Shown: positions 8,934 through 18,761, numbered from the stretch's first letter. The stretch is 64,000 nucleotides of DNA from Paenibacillus spongiae (GCF_024734895.1 NZ_CP091430.1:4854501-4918500), one strand, 5' to 3'. Numbers and translations are program-made. Notes: generated by a model from the letters alone, not told the origin.

Positions 8934-9885
8934 GCGGGAAGACGTCAGCGGGATTGACGAACCGGCCTTTCTCCTTCACCGCAAAGAATAACAAGCTTGT
9001 CTCTCCCTCGGATGCGGCCTTCAGCTTTCCAATCGGATGGCCTGCTTCAACCCAGTCGCTGAGCACAACCTGTGTCTCCCCAAGCATGCCGTATACCGTC
9101 TCGCGCTGATTCGCATGCTGAATGACAATCGTCTTCCCGGTTTTCTCGTCCTCGGTTACAAGCAATACGCGCCCGGTCTCCGAAGCAACCACCTCATCAT
9201 TGGATTCACCGGCGAGATCGACGCCGCTAAGCGTCTCCGCGAACGTCCTCACAACCGTCCCATTCTTGAGCGGGGCCATCGTCGGAAGCTCAATCCCGCC
9301 TTCGACTACCTCAGCTTGCTTCGGCGCATGACTGCCGAATATCGGAATAAACGAAGGCGCACCTGCAAATGTCGCTTCATACCACTCCGCGGCGGCTTGG
9401 AAATCCATTGTGTCGGTAAGTGCTGCCGTAACGATCTGCTGCCCTTTCTTGGCAATCGGATGCTCTAACTTGTACATGGCGAAAACGATAACAAAGAGAA
9501 TCGCGGATATGACCGTCTGTATATATATCCCCCGGATGAACGGGCTTCCGCCCTTCCCGCCTCTCCCTTCTCTTCCGCCGCCTCTATCCGAAGCTTTGCC
9601 GCCAGCAGGATGAAGCTTTGCCGTCATGTTCCAGCCGGCATTCTCCCATGGATTTGCCCTTTCCTTCCAATCCCGCTCCGGGTCCCGCTCCATTGAGCCG
9701 CTTACCGGCGGCATACCTGCCGGCTTATGGCCCGGAATGCTTGACGGCTGCACCCCATGGACCGGAGCCTGGTAGGAACGATCTTGTTCTGCTGCAGCCT
9801 TCGGCAGAGTCAGCGTCTGCTGCTGCTCCAAGATTTGGCGTATCCGTTCCTGACGGCGCTGCCGTACTCCGTTTCTTGTATCCAA
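8926..9885 (-). CDS. spoIVFA: SpoIVFA-like sporulation protein, degenerate LytM domain
   Basis: Partner and inhibitor of SpoIVFB that tethers it in the outer forespore membrane. The N-terminal basic, low-complexity region is followed by a membrane segment (TVISAILFVIVFAMYKL) and a C-terminal M23/LytM-like domain. The usual HxH zinc motif reads YGML here, so it should bind but not cut peptidoglycan, as in known SpoIVFA. The TTG start at 9885 is preceded by GGAGG at eight bases; an ATG at 9900 is an alternative. The gene overlaps spoIVFB by eight bases. It lies after a terminator, so it needs its own (probably sigma-E) promoter, which I could not place firmly. Confidence 0.85.
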   Translation of the reverse strand: MDTRNGVRQRRQERIRQILEQQQTLTLPKAAAEQDRSYQAPVHGVQPSSIPGHKPAGMPPVSGSMERDPERDWKERANPWENAGWNMTAKLHPAGGKASDRGGGREGRGGKGGSPFIRGIYIQTVISAILFVIVFAMYKLEHPIAKKGQQIVTAALTDTMDFQAAAEWYEATFAGAPSFIPIFGSHAPKQAEVVEGGIELPTMAPLKNGTVVRTFAETLSGVDLAGESNDEVVASETGRVLLVTEDEKTGKTIVIQHANQRETVYGMLGETQVVLSDWVEAGHPIGKLKAASEGETSLLFFAVKEKGRFVNPADVFPLD

Positions 9886-10056
9886 TGTCCATCCCTCCAT
9901 ACCTATCGGCATGCCTGTCCCTTTGCCTAAGCAGCGCCTTTGCGGCATTATGAGCTTATTCAAGCAGACAAGCATCGGCTTGTTCGATTTATGTATATGT
10001 GAGAGGGAGCTTGTTTATGTTGGACCGCGGCTCTGAGCTGCTTGTTTGAGCACGAC

Positions 10057-10094
10057 AAAAAAAGCCGTTTCAGCGGGCGGTCCGCTGAACGGCT
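10057..10094 (-). terminator. Intrinsic terminator overlapping the rodA stop
   Basis: AGCCGTTCAGCGG and CCGCTGAAACGGCT form a stem followed by seven T on the minus strand. The 5' arm is the last codons of rodA, so the hairpin lies partly inside coding sequence. It ends the mre-min-rodA unit. Confidence 0.9.
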
Positions 10095-11242
10095 AAATGT
10101 TCGATCTCGTATTTTTCCTGATGCGCCTTCACGCTGAAGACAATGCCTATAGAAAGCATGTTGAGCAGCAAGGATGTCCCGCCATAGCTGATGAAAGGCA
10201 GTGTAATTCCCGTAATCGGCATGAGTCCGATCATCATTCCGATATTCTGAAAGATTTGAAACACATACATCGATACAATGCCAATGATGATGAAAGAACC
10301 TCGTATATCATAACAATGAAAGGAGATTATAATCATCCGATAGATGAGAAGGAAATATAGCAGCAGCACGACGGCAGCGCCTTGAAAGCCGAATTCCTCA
10401 CCGATGACGACGAATATGGCGTCCGAATACGGATATGGGATAAACTTCCTATTCTTGGAGTCCCCCTGCATATATCCGTCACCGGTTAATCCGCCGGAGC
10501 CAATCGCAATCTTCGCTTTATTCGCCTGATACACTTCTTTGTCCGACGCTTCTTCCGGATTAATGAAGCCGTTGATTCTCTCGTACCAGTGAACCTTATT
10601 TTTACTATCCAGGTAATCATGGATTTGCTGGTTGTATTGATTGAATAGAAAGACGGACAGCATCAGTCCTCCTATTACGATCGCAAGCCCGATTAGAACA
10701 TGCGTATACCTGACGTTGCCGATCCACAGCATGCCTAGCACAATGACCAAATAGATGATGGCATTCCCGAGATCCGGTTGGATCATGACGAGCATGAACG
10801 GTATGAAGGAAAATGCGGCGACGACAAGCAAGTCCTGCCGGATACGCAGCGGGTCTCCTTGGCGGCGGCCCATCAGGAATGCGATTGTAATAATGAGAAT
10901 TATCTTTTCCATCTCGGCCGGCTGAAACTGCAGCCCTCCGGGAAGCTCGAACCAAGCGCGCGCGCCGTTGATCTCTTCCGCTGTCAAATAAACGACGACA
11001 AGCAGAACGATCCCGATTCCATAGAGGACGTACCAGCCTTTTAGCAGAAACCGATAGTCAACAAACGTTGTCAATATCGCCAAAACAAATCCGATTCCAT
11101 AGAAGATCAGTGTCTTCGTGTCATAATTATCGTACCCCGGATAGCCGAATGTCGCACTTCGAACAAGCAAGGTGCTGATCACCATCAGGACAAGGAGGAT
11201 AAGAATGATACTCCAGTCGATTTTCTTCAGTTTACCTAACAC
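10070..11242 (-). CDS. rodA: SEDS peptidoglycan polymerase, RodA type
   Basis: A polytopic membrane glycosyltransferase that polymerises lipid II for lateral wall growth. The 390-residue protein has about ten hydrophobic segments. SEDS signatures are GGLQFQPAEMEKI, IQPDLGNAIIYLV and ITGITLPFISYGGTSLL near the C-terminus. It follows minD by seven bases and ends in a terminator, so it belongs to the mreBCD-minCD transcript. That context favours RodA over FtsW. B. subtilis does not have rodA at this place. Confidence 0.92.
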   Translation of the reverse strand: MLGKLKKIDWSIILILLVLMVISTLLVRSATFGYPGYDNYDTKTLIFYGIGFVLAILTTFVDYRFLLKGWYVLYGIGIVLLVVVYLTAEEINGARAWFELPGGLQFQPAEMEKIILIITIAFLMGRRQGDPLRIRQDLLVVAAFSFIPFMLVMIQPDLGNAIIYLVIVLGMLWIGNVRYTHVLIGLAIVIGGLMLSVFLFNQYNQQIHDYLDSKNKVHWYERINGFINPEEASDKEVYQANKAKIAIGSGGLTGDGYMQGDSKNRKFIPYPYSDAIFVVIGEEFGFQGAAVVLLLYFLLIYRMIIISFHCYDIRGSFIIIGIVSMYVFQIFQNIGMMIGLMPITGITLPFISYGGTSLLLNMLSIGIVFSVKAHQEKYEIEHLAVQRTAR

Positions 11243-11249
11243 GATTAAA

Positions 11250-12041
11250 TCATCCTATCCCAAGAAACTTTCGGAACCGCTTCAGAACGCCCGATTTCTC
11301 CTCCAATGGCATCAGCGGCACCATGTCGCCGAGCATGCGTCTGGCGATATTCCGGTAGGCGATTGCAGCACGGGAAGTCGGATCCATAACGGTGGGTTCA
11401 CCGGAATTGGCCGCCTTGATCACTTTCTCGTCATCCGGAACAATGCCCAGCAGATCGATCGCAAGCACCTGGCAGATCTCATCGATATCAAGCATTTCGC
11501 CGGACTTAACCATGCTGGCTCGAATGCGATTAATGATCAATCGGGCGGGTACGTTCGCTTGCTCCAGCAATCCGATTACCCGGTCCGCATCCCGGACCGC
11601 CGCATTCTCCGGCGTCGTTACGATGATCGCCCGTTCCGCTCCTGCAACCGCATTGCGGAAGCCTTGCTCGATGCCGGCCGGGCAGTCAATCACGACATAA
11701 TCGAACTCCTTTTTGAGCTCAACGATAATATCTTTCACTTGATCCGGGGATACATCCTGCTTATCCTTCGTTTGGGCGGCAGGGAGCATGTACAGCTCCT
11801 CGAACCGTTTATCCTTCACAAGCGCTTGGTTGAGCCGGCAGCGGCCTTCCGCAACGTCGATCAAATCATAGATGATCCGATTCTCAAGCCCCATCACGAC
11901 ATCCAGATTGCGCAATCCGATGTCGGTATCCACCATGCACACCTTTTTTCCCATCAGCGCAAGCGCCGTGCCTAAATTGGCCGAAGTCGTCGTTTTTCCA
12001 ACCCCGCCTTTACCCGATGTTACTACAATCGCCTCACCCAT
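11250..12041 (-). CDS. minD: Septum-site ATPase MinD
   Basis: A membrane-associated ParA/MinD ATPase that recruits MinC to keep FtsZ from the poles. The deviant Walker A motif is VTSGKGGVGKTTTSANLG, with switch motifs DTDIGLRNLD and VIDCPAGIEQGF. The C-terminal amphipathic membrane helix is GVLKRFRKFLGIG. The ATG at 12041 has GGAGA nine bases upstream. It follows minC by 47 bases. Confidence 0.97.
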   Translation of the reverse strand: MGEAIVVTSGKGGVGKTTTSANLGTALALMGKKVCMVDTDIGLRNLDVVMGLENRIIYDLIDVAEGRCRLNQALVKDKRFEELYMLPAAQTKDKQDVSPDQVKDIIVELKKEFDYVVIDCPAGIEQGFRNAVAGAERAIIVTTPENAAVRDADRVIGLLEQANVPARLIINRIRASMVKSGEMLDIDEICQVLAIDLLGIVPDDEKVIKAANSGEPTVMDPTSRAAIAYRNIARRMLGDMVPLMPLEEKSGVLKRFRKFLGIG

Positions 12042-12088
12042 GACAGACACTCTCCAATGCTAATTCAATCTGGCCCATCACCGTTCGT

Positions 12089-12757
12089 CTATACGGAATA
12101 TGCTTTAAATAGTAACGGTTCTTTACGTAAACGGTTCAATTGCGTCATCTTGTCAATCTTCATAACGCCATCGTTCAAATAAGCGAATTCCATCGATGCA
12201 TCCCCGGTCATCCATTCGTCAGGCGGTCTGCTGATAATGTCAGCGATGCGAAGCTGTGTCGGGCGCAGCAGCGATGCTGCAATGACCACATCCGTTCGTC
12301 CTTCTATCCCCGCATGGGCTAGCCCGCGAAGAGCGCCCAGCACATAGATATCGCCCGTGCAGAGCAAGGATCCTCCGGGATTCAAGTCCCCCATCAACAG
12401 CAAATTCCCATCATGCTCGATCGTCTGGCCCGAACGTACGATGCCCGTCAGCAATTTGATGTTATTTCCTGGCTCTTCCTCCGGCAGTGCAGGAGCGTCG
12501 CTCTCGATCGATTGTACGAGCAGATTCCCCTGCGCCCGGATGATTGCCCTTATTTGCTCATGTTCATCCTCGGAGAGCTGCCGGGAACCCAGCTTGACTT
12601 GAACGTGAACGATCGGACCCGTCAGCAGCTGTTGATGCGACTTTTCCAATTTGTAGTGCAGTTCTTCAAGCAGCGCGGAAAATTCGCAGGCATCGTCAAG
12701 CAGAAACACGAGACCTTCCTTGACGCCTTTTATCGTAATATGCTGCCTCTCGGTCAC
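12089..12757 (-). CDS. minC: Septum-site inhibitor MinC
   Basis: An FtsZ polymerisation antagonist acting with MinD. The 222-residue protein has the MinC N-terminal domain and a linker, then the C-terminal beta-helix (VRSGQTIEHDGNLLLMGDLN, then GGSLLCTGDIYVLGALRGLA), which binds MinD. It lies between mreD and minD on the shape/division transcript, as in B. subtilis. Confidence 0.95.
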   Translation of the reverse strand: MTERQHITIKGVKEGLVFLLDDACEFSALLEELHYKLEKSHQQLLTGPIVHVQVKLGSRQLSEDEHEQIRAIIRAQGNLLVQSIESDAPALPEEEPGNNIKLLTGIVRSGQTIEHDGNLLLMGDLNPGGSLLCTGDIYVLGALRGLAHAGIEGRTDVVIAASLLRPTQLRIADIISRPPDEWMTGDASMEFAYLNDGVMKIDKMTQLNRLRKEPLLFKAYSV

Positions 12758-12820
12758 GCTCGTCCCTCCCCTGTACGTATACGATTCTTTCCGATACGTA
12801 CCGATTCCTGCTTATCCGCT

Positions 12821-13345
12821 CTATTCTTCTTCTTCGTCGCCCTTCTTTTTCGAGATGCCTTCGAACCAGCGCCGGACCGGTACGTACATCACGAGCACAA
12901 ATCCGATCTGCAGAAAGAGACTCGGAATAATATGATCGATCAGCGCCCATTCGAATGTTTGATGCGTAAGACGGAACACCCTATATACAAAATAGATGAC
13001 CGTCTCGTATACAAGCGTGGATAGCGTAATAATAGTAAGTGCCATGAGCAGCGTGCTTCTTTTGCGTTCCATGAGAAACCCGGTCAAATAGCCGATAAGC
13101 CCCATTGCAAAAGAATGCACGCCGATCAGGTTGCCATAGAAGACGATATCTTGAAGCAATCCGAAGGAAAAACCGAGAAACACGGCCGTATGACGGCCGC
13201 GATATAACGAAGCGAATAGTACGAATGCTAGCGTGAAATGCGGTACGACGCGCGAAACCCAATCGCCAGGGAGCAGCCAATAGAAGACCGTGCCCTCCAA
13301 GAAGAAGAAGAGCAGCATGACGGGAATAATTCGCTGCATACTCAT
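12821..13345 (-). CDS. mreD: Rod shape-determining protein MreD
   Basis: A small integral membrane component of the elongasome. It has 174 residues with about five hydrophobic helices (LLFFFLEGTVFYWLLPGDW at the start) and ends in an acidic/basic tail (KKKGDEEEE). It overlaps the mreC stop by four bases, indicating translational coupling. Confidence 0.93.
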   Translation of the reverse strand: MSMQRIIPVMLLFFFLEGTVFYWLLPGDWVSRVVPHFTLAFVLFASLYRGRHTAVFLGFSFGLLQDIVFYGNLIGVHSFAMGLIGYLTGFLMERKRSTLLMALTIITLSTLVYETVIYFVYRVFRLTHQTFEWALIDHIIPSLFLQIGFVLVMYVPVRRWFEGISKKKGDEEEE

Positions 13346-14217
13346 TCCGCGGTCTCCTCCATGCTCGGCACTTCGACGACGAACACTTCCTTCAAGTGGT
13401 TGAAGTCGGCCGCCGGCTTGATCGTCGCCGTCCGCGTCAGGCCGATGTCTCCGACCTGCACGTCTTCCACCGTACCGATAACCATGCCTTGCGGAAATAC
13501 GTTGCCTTGACCCGATGTTATGATGACATCGCCCTTGGCCAGTGTGTCGTTCTCGGCGATTCTGGACATCGACAGCCTTCCGGTTTCGGCATTGAAATTG
13601 TCCACCATCCCGAACGACTGCGCTTCCTTGCCGAGCACCGTCGCGGCATACTGCTTCGAATCCGGCGATTTGTCATCTAGCTCCGTTAGCGGCATCACAT
13701 TGGACGAGAACGGCGTTACCCGGCTTATATGGCCGACGAGCCCATCTTCCGTGACCACGACCATGTTCTGGCGGATTCCATCCGTAGACCCGAGATTGAT
13801 GCGAATGGTCTGATTGTAGGGATCGTTGCTCACTGCGATAACCTGAGCAATCAAATAACGGTTTTTATTCAAGTTTTTTTGCTTCTCGGTAAAGTTAAGC
13901 TTCTCTTTCAACCTCTGATTCTCTTGCTCGGAAATATTATATTTATTCTTGTCCCGCGCATATGCCGCAGCCATCTTGCGGAGCTCCTCGTTCTCTTTGT
14001 AGATTCCGCGCAGGTTGGTCAAATCTTCAAACAAGCCCGCTATATATCCAGCGGGCTTGTAGAACCATTGCTGCACGACTCCAGTAGCATCGAGAATAAA
14101 GTTTTCCGGCCAGGTCAGCTTCTTCCTGTCACCGATCGAAAACCCCATTACTGCCACAAACAAGACTACGATAATCATCAGAACGAACATCCGTCTGTTT
14201 CGCATCCAATTAAACAC
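13342..14217 (-). CDS. mreC: Rod shape-determining protein MreC
   Basis: A bitopic membrane protein that bridges MreB to extracytoplasmic wall synthases. One N-terminal membrane helix (MFVLMIIVVLFVAVMGFSIG) is followed by a coiled coil (about residues 70-110, ENEELRKMAAAY...QENQRLKEKL) and two beta-barrel domains. The 291-residue length is typical. It lies 51 bases after mreB and overlaps mreD. Confidence 0.95.
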   Translation of the reverse strand: MFNWMRNRRMFVLMIIVVLFVAVMGFSIGDRKKLTWPENFILDATGVVQQWFYKPAGYIAGLFEDLTNLRGIYKENEELRKMAAAYARDKNKYNISEQENQRLKEKLNFTEKQKNLNKNRYLIAQVIAVSNDPYNQTIRINLGSTDGIRQNMVVVTEDGLVGHISRVTPFSSNVMPLTELDDKSPDSKQYAATVLGKEAQSFGMVDNFNAETGRLSMSRIAENDTLAKGDVIITSGQGNVFPQGMVIGTVEDVQVGDIGLTRTATIKPAADFNHLKEVFVVEVPSMEETAE

Positions 14218-14268
14218 GTATCTTCACCCGCCCATTCCAATCATCCGTCCGTTTCCCCATTTCGGAGA

Positions 14269-15300
14269 CTAGCGCTTGGAACGGGAAACAGGGCCTCCCC
14301 GCGTTTTGAACAAATCAATATTGTCGAGCGCCCGTCCGGTTCCGATCGCAACGCAATCGAGCGGATTCTCCGCGACAATTACCGGCATGCCGGTTTCGCG
14401 GGCCAACAGCTTGTCCAAATTGCGCAGCAGCGCCCCTCCGCCCGTCAGCACGATGCCGCGGTCCATAATATCGGCAGACAGCTCCGGCGGACATTTCTCC
14501 AGCGTCACCTTCACAGCCTCGACGATCGAGTTCACCGTATCCATCAGCGCTTCCGTGATTTCATCGGATGTGATCGCGAGCGTCTTGGGCAGGCCGGTGA
14601 CAAGGTCGCGGCCGCGGATCTCGGTTTTTTCCGGCACTTCCAGCGCCAGCGCCGTACCGATCTCCATCTTCAATTGTTCCGCCGTTCTCTCGCCGATCAT
14701 CAGGTTGTACATGCGCTTAATATATTGCGTAACGGCTTCGTCCATTTCATCGCCCGCGATGCGGATCGACCGGCTCGTTACGATGCCGCCCAGCGAAATA
14801 ACCGCTACTTCCGTGGTTCCTCCGCCGATATCGACTACCATGCTGCCTGTCGGCTCCCATACCGGCAAATCGGCCCCGATCGCCGCCGCGAACGGCTCTT
14901 CGATCGTGAACGCTTCCTTCGCTCCGGCTTGCTCTGTCGCATCCTTCACGGCGCGCTGCTCAACGGCCGTAATGCCGGAAGGAACGCAAACCATCACATT
15001 CGGATGGCGGTTAAACAGCCCCCGGCTCTTCTGGGCTTGCCGGATAAAATAACGGATCATCGTCGTCGTTGTCTCGAAATCGGCGATGACGCCGTCTTTC
15101 ATAGGGCGAACGGCGCGGATGTTGCCAGGCGTACGGCCGATCATTTTCTTCGCCGATTCCCCTACCGCCTCGATCGTTTTTGTATCGGTACGCAGCGCAA
15201 CCACGGACGGTTCCCTGCAGACAATGCCCTTGCCTCTCAAATAAACGAGCGTATTCGCCGTTCCGAGGTCAATTCCCAAATCTTTAGAACCACCAAACAT
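14269..15300 (-). CDS. mreB: Rod shape-determining actin MreB
   Basis: A bacterial actin that forms membrane filaments guiding lateral wall synthesis. Actin-fold ATP motifs are visible: [14 protein letters not shown] (phosphate 1), [19 protein letters not shown] (phosphate 2) and [10 protein letters not shown] (adenosine). The start at 15300 has AGGAAG seven bases upstream and gives the conserved [14 protein letters not shown]-terminus. It lies 44 bases after radC; no separate promoter or terminator is evident between them. Confidence 0.97.
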   Translation of the reverse strand: MFGGSKDLGIDLGTANTLVYLRGKGIVCREPSVVALRTDTKTIEAVGESAKKMIGRTPGNIRAVRPMKDGVIADFETTTTMIRYFIRQAQKSRGLFNRHPNVMVCVPSGITAVEQRAVKDATEQAGAKEAFTIEEPFAAAIGADLPVWEPTGSMVVDIGGGTTEVAVISLGGIVTSRSIRIAGDEMDEAVTQYIKRMYNLMIGERTAEQLKMEIGTALALEVPEKTEIRGRDLVTGLPKTLAITSDEITEALMDTVNSIVEAVKVTLEKCPPELSADIMDRGIVLTGGGALLRNLDKLLARETGMPVIVAENPLDCVAIGTGRALDNIDLFKTRGGPVSRSKR

Positions 15301-15344
15301 ATTCATTCTTCCTTTCCATTTGAAAGACAATCCTATTTATTATA

Positions 15345-16034
15345 TTACATCAGACCCTGCTCCTTCAAACTGATAAAGCGATTGTCACCGATTACCAGAT
15401 GATCGAGCACATCGATGCCGACAAGCTCGCCCGCTTCCTGCAATCGCTTGGTCAATGCAATGTCTTCCGGGCTCGGGGTTGGATCCCCGCTCGGATGATT
15501 ATGTAAGCATATGATCGAAGCGCTGCTGCACTTGATGGCCGCGCGAAATACTTCGCGGGGATGAACGAGCGAAGCGTTCAATGTTCCGACGGACAATGTT
15601 TCTTTCGCAATGACTTGATTCTTGGTATTCAAAAATAGACAGACAAAGTGTTCTTTCTTCAAATAGCGCAGCTCTTCCATCATGAGCTCCGCCGCATCGG
15701 CAGGCTTGCGGATCGCAGGCATTTCTCCATGACGGCTCCTCGCCAGCCGGCGTCCCAGTTCGATGCCGGCGCGAAGTTGTACGGCCTTAACCGGACCGAC
15801 GCCTCGAATGGAGGTTAATTCTTCCATGCTCATATCGACCAAGCCGAGCAGGCTGCCGCTTTCCTTCAAGATCCGCGAAGCCAGCAGGACAGCCGACTCG
15901 CTCTTCGTACCCGTTCTTAGCAAAATCGCGATCAATTCCGCATGACTTAGTGCCTCTGCCCCAACCGTCATCAAGCGCTCTCTAGGTCGTTCTTCGTCAG
16001 GGACATCCCGCAGCACGTATTGGCGCGCTTCCAT
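15345..16034 (-). CDS. radC: RadC-family JAB1/MPN protein
   Basis: A conserved protein of unclear role, despite its name from an old DNA-repair link. A helix-hairpin-helix-like region (LTSIRGVGPVKAVQL) precedes the JAB1/MPN metal site ICLHNHPSGDPTPSPEDI. The 229-residue length is typical. Its position between maf and mreB is conserved in bacilli. Confidence 0.95.
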   Translation of the reverse strand: MEARQYVLRDVPDEERPRERLMTVGAEALSHAELIAILLRTGTKSESAVLLASRILKESGSLLGLVDMSMEELTSIRGVGPVKAVQLRAGIELGRRLARSRHGEMPAIRKPADAAELMMEELRYLKKEHFVCLFLNTKNQVIAKETLSVGTLNASLVHPREVFRAAIKCSSASIICLHNHPSGDPTPSPEDIALTKRLQEAGELVGIDVLDHLVIGDNRFISLKEQGLM

Positions 16035-16070
16035 GTCCTTCCCCGCCCTTATTACAAGTGTAGTGATTCT

Positions 16071-16700
16071 CTATAACACGTCGACGCCGCAAGTCTCCAG
16101 CATCTCCGCTAACAGAGAGACCGGAAGTCCCACGACGTTGAAGTAACATCCCTCGATCGAGTCGACCATGACTGCGCCAAGCCCTTGAATCGCATAGCTT
16201 CCCGCTTTATCCATCGGTTCTCCGCTCGCAACATAACGCTCGATCCGAATCGTATCCATCGATTTCATCTTCACGCGGGTCATGCGATGGCTTACGATCT
16301 CACTGCCATCGTCCGTCCGGATACAAGCGACGCCGGTAAAAACCTGATGCTCCCGCCCTTGCAAGCGGCCAAGCATCCGGACGGCTTCTTCCGTATCTTT
16401 GGGCTTGCCCATGACCTCTCCGTCAAGCACGACGATCGTATCGGCGCCGACGACGACCGAATTCTTCGCATGCTCGCCTTCCAGGCAACCGACTGCGGCT
16501 CGCGCTTTCCGAAGCGCCAGCTGCTCGACAATATACGACGGGGACCATTCTGAAGGCGTCGTTTCGTCCGCATCCGTCGACAAAATGAGAACCGGCAGGG
16601 AGAGGTCGAGCAATACGACCAGTTCCCGCCGGCGCGGAGAAGATGAAGCCAGCACAAGCTGGCGAATGTCTGGTGAAAGAGTTGGGGCTGAAGTATCCAT
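16071..16700 (-). CDS. maf: Maf-like nucleoside triphosphate pyrophosphatase
   Basis: A house-cleaning pyrophosphatase that removes non-canonical nucleotides (dTTP/UTP or modified forms, depending on subfamily). The signature LVLASSSPRRRELV is at the N-terminus, and VVVGADTIVVLDGEVMGKP carries the catalytic acids. The start at 16700 (AGGAG eleven bases upstream) gives 209 residues; a start 19 codons earlier would add a non-conserved leader. It lies between the DUF4321 gene and radC. Confidence 0.95.
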   Translation of the reverse strand: MDTSAPTLSPDIRQLVLASSSPRRRELVVLLDLSLPVLILSTDADETTPSEWSPSYIVEQLALRKARAAVGCLEGEHAKNSVVVGADTIVVLDGEVMGKPKDTEEAVRMLGRLQGREHQVFTGVACIRTDDGSEIVSHRMTRVKMKSMDTIRIERYVASGEPMDKAGSYAIQGLGAVMVDSIEGCYFNVVGLPVSLLAEMLETCGVDVL

Positions 16701-16794
16701 TGTTGCAAGCACTCCTTGAGGAAAGGGATACATACTGACAACCGAGCTCCGGTTCATATCGGATCTAACGGTTGCAGTTCGATAAGCGAATTCC

Positions 16795-17040
16795 CTACAT
16801 TTTACGATATAGCCATATCGCGATGATTAGTCCAATAATGCTCAGCAGGCTTATCTCGATTCGAATCGTGAGATCATAACTGAGCACGAGCAGATCGGCT
16901 GCAGGCGACCAGGCGAGCTTCGAGGTTTGCGTTAGAAACGCAAGTCCGGGAACCGGTTGCAGCCAACGCGATACCAATGCTCCAGCCAGCATGCCGATGA
17001 GGATGAAAAGCAGCAATATCCCAAAATTTTTCTTCATCAT
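16795..17040 (-). CDS. Small membrane protein, DUF4321 family
   Basis: An 81-residue protein with two hydrophobic helices (FGILLLFILIGMLAGALV and ISLLSIIGLIIAIWLY) separated by a short polar/aromatic loop. It resembles the DUF4321 family often found beside maf in spore-formers; its function is unknown. The start at the first ATG of ATGATG (17040) is preceded by GAGGG at seven bases, better than the GTG nine codons upstream. Confidence 0.75.
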   Translation of the reverse strand: MMKKNFGILLLFILIGMLAGALVSRWLQPVPGLAFLTQTSKLAWSPAADLLVLSYDLTIRIEISLLSIIGLIIAIWLYRKM

Positions 17041-17097
17041 CCAACGTCCCTCGCCATTATTTGACACCCTCTACATTATACGCGCCGTGGGTACGCT

Positions 17098-18546
17098 TTA
17101 CAATCCACCGATCGATGCAAACCATGTCTTCTCTATAAAGACGGCTTCCATCAGAGACGATTGAATCGACCACAAATGGGCTGCGGAGGCTTTATTCTCA
17201 TATTCGCTAGCGGCAACGACGGCATTATTAAGCGCTTGGCTGAGCTTGCGGAACGCTTCCTTCCCCGCTAGGTCCTTGATTCCCGCTTCCATGCCGGCGC
17301 GTTCACGCGTCCACTTCTGATGCGCATCTTTCCAATCGGCTGCAGCCTGCTCCTCTTGGCCGAGCTTAGCCGTAGTGAATGTATTCAGAGCCCCGATGAG
17401 CTCCTTCGTCCGGTTGAAGAAAGATTGCACCGTGTCCGCTTCGCCTGCGAAAGGGAATTTGACCAGCACCGGGACATCCACTTGTTTCATATACACTTCC
17501 CGGTCCGACAGCAGCTGGCTGAGCATAAGGGCGCTGCTTTGATCGGCTGCCATTCCGATATAGACTCGAAAGTCTTCCTCCGTCATCAAGGAAGCGGCCG
17601 CAAGACCTTTCTCCTTTAACTCGGCTATTGCGCTGTCCATCCCTTCCTTATTGCTGAATACACCGTATTGAAGCATATAATACTCGGTTGTCGGGACTTG
17701 GACCGCAACGCTGTTCGACGCTGCTCCGGAATTCGAATCATTCGTGCCGTTCTTCTCCGTCCCGCCTGCCGGGGACATATCAGTTTTGCCGCCTGCAACC
17801 GCGCTCTCGTCATCCGGACCGCCTGTCACCGTACCATTAGCGTCAACGACGGCATTAGAGCCAGCCGGCTCTGTCGGAATAATCGAGTCATTGGCTGTTC
17901 CCCCGCCGTTAAACAAGGCCAGGACCAGATAACCGAAGATGGCTCCTGTGGCAACCGCTCCCGTAACCGACGCGAACACTTTATACCACGATGGCCCCCT
18001 GGAGGTCCTGTAAGAGGATTCCCTGCGAAATACAGCCGTCGCTTTACCCGGCTTGCCGAGTTCCAGTTCCGGTCCTATGATCGGGCCATCGCTAACCAGA
18101 GCTTTCGTCGTGACGGACCGATATAAGTCCGTACCCGGCGCATAACCTTCGAAGGCGTCGCCGAGAGGGATCGAATTCGGGTCCTGCGGACCCTCCTCCG
18201 TCACGGGGGGCTCAATGGATGCATGCGGCTCTATCTTCATGGTATTGAGCGGTGTTTCAACCTTGTTCGAGCTGTCGGAACGCGTATCAACCATTCGGCT
18301 GCTCTCCAGCTTGGAAGCATCCCGCTTATCTCGGTCGCTATCCCGAATCAGCTGTTCCAATGCATGGGCATCATCCTGAAACGGGCTGTTCCACGTTCCG
18401 ATATCCGACGTGAATTTCAACTCCTCTTGAAAGAACGGCACAACATTCGATTTGACAGGGGGGGCAGAAGGCTCCGGCTTCCGTTCAACAACGCGCGTTC
18501 CATTGTCCTTGTCGAAGCGATACGTAATGCGAGCTTTAGAATTCAT
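17098..18546 (-). CDS. spoIIB: SpoIIB-like SPOR-domain membrane protein
   Basis: A 482-residue bitopic protein. The long polar cytoplasmic region (1-205) is followed by one membrane helix (VTGAVATGAIFGYLVLAL), a Gly/Asn/Thr-rich linker and a SPOR domain (YYMLQYGVFSNKEGMDSAIA to about residue 360). A helical C-terminal domain ends the protein. SpoIIB of B. subtilis has the same plan and the same place ahead of maf, and aids septal peptidoglycan thinning at engulfment. The C-terminal domain is longer than I recall for SpoIIB. Assignment rests on architecture and neighbourhood. Confidence 0.75.
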   Translation of the reverse strand: MNSKARITYRFDKDNGTRVVERKPEPSAPPVKSNVVPFFQEELKFTSDIGTWNSPFQDDAHALEQLIRDSDRDKRDASKLESSRMVDTRSDSSNKVETPLNTMKIEPHASIEPPVTEEGPQDPNSIPLGDAFEGYAPGTDLYRSVTTKALVSDGPIIGPELELGKPGKATAVFRRESSYRTSRGPSWYKVFASVTGAVATGAIFGYLVLALFNGGGTANDSIIPTEPAGSNAVVDANGTVTGGPDDESAVAGGKTDMSPAGGTEKNGTNDSNSGAASNSVAVQVPTTEYYMLQYGVFSNKEGMDSAIAELKEKGLAAASLMTEEDFRVYIGMAADQSSALMLSQLLSDREVYMKQVDVPVLVKFPFAGEADTVQSFFNRTKELIGALNTFTTAKLGQEEQAAADWKDAHQKWTRERAGMEAGIKDLAGKEAFRKLSQALNNAVVAASEYENKASAAHLWSIQSSLMEAVFIEKTWFASIGGL

Positions 18547-18761
18547 GTCAATCTCTCCTTGTCCACATTCTCTTCTAGTAGACTATGAACGAAATGAGAG
18601 AATTAGAACAAGAATCCCCCGCTCTTAAACCGCTGCGATAGTGCGTCAATATTTAAGACGACGGTCGGGCTATCTTTGTTTTAAAAATACGAGGGCCACA
18701 TGAACAAATGAGTGAGCACAAGCCGCAGCACAGAATGATTCGTGATCGGATCGATATCGGC

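Noticed and set aside
9990-10056. Sigma-E promoter for spoIVFA (ACATAA ... CATATACAT)
   Set aside because: The match to the -35 and -10 consensus is only partial and other arrangements score as well by eye, so I did not list it.
13729-15402. Plus-strand open frame of 557 codons opposite mreC/mreB
   Set aside because: It lies entirely antisense to clear mreC, mreB and the end of radC, has Arg/His-rich composition from reverse reading, and no ribosome binding site.
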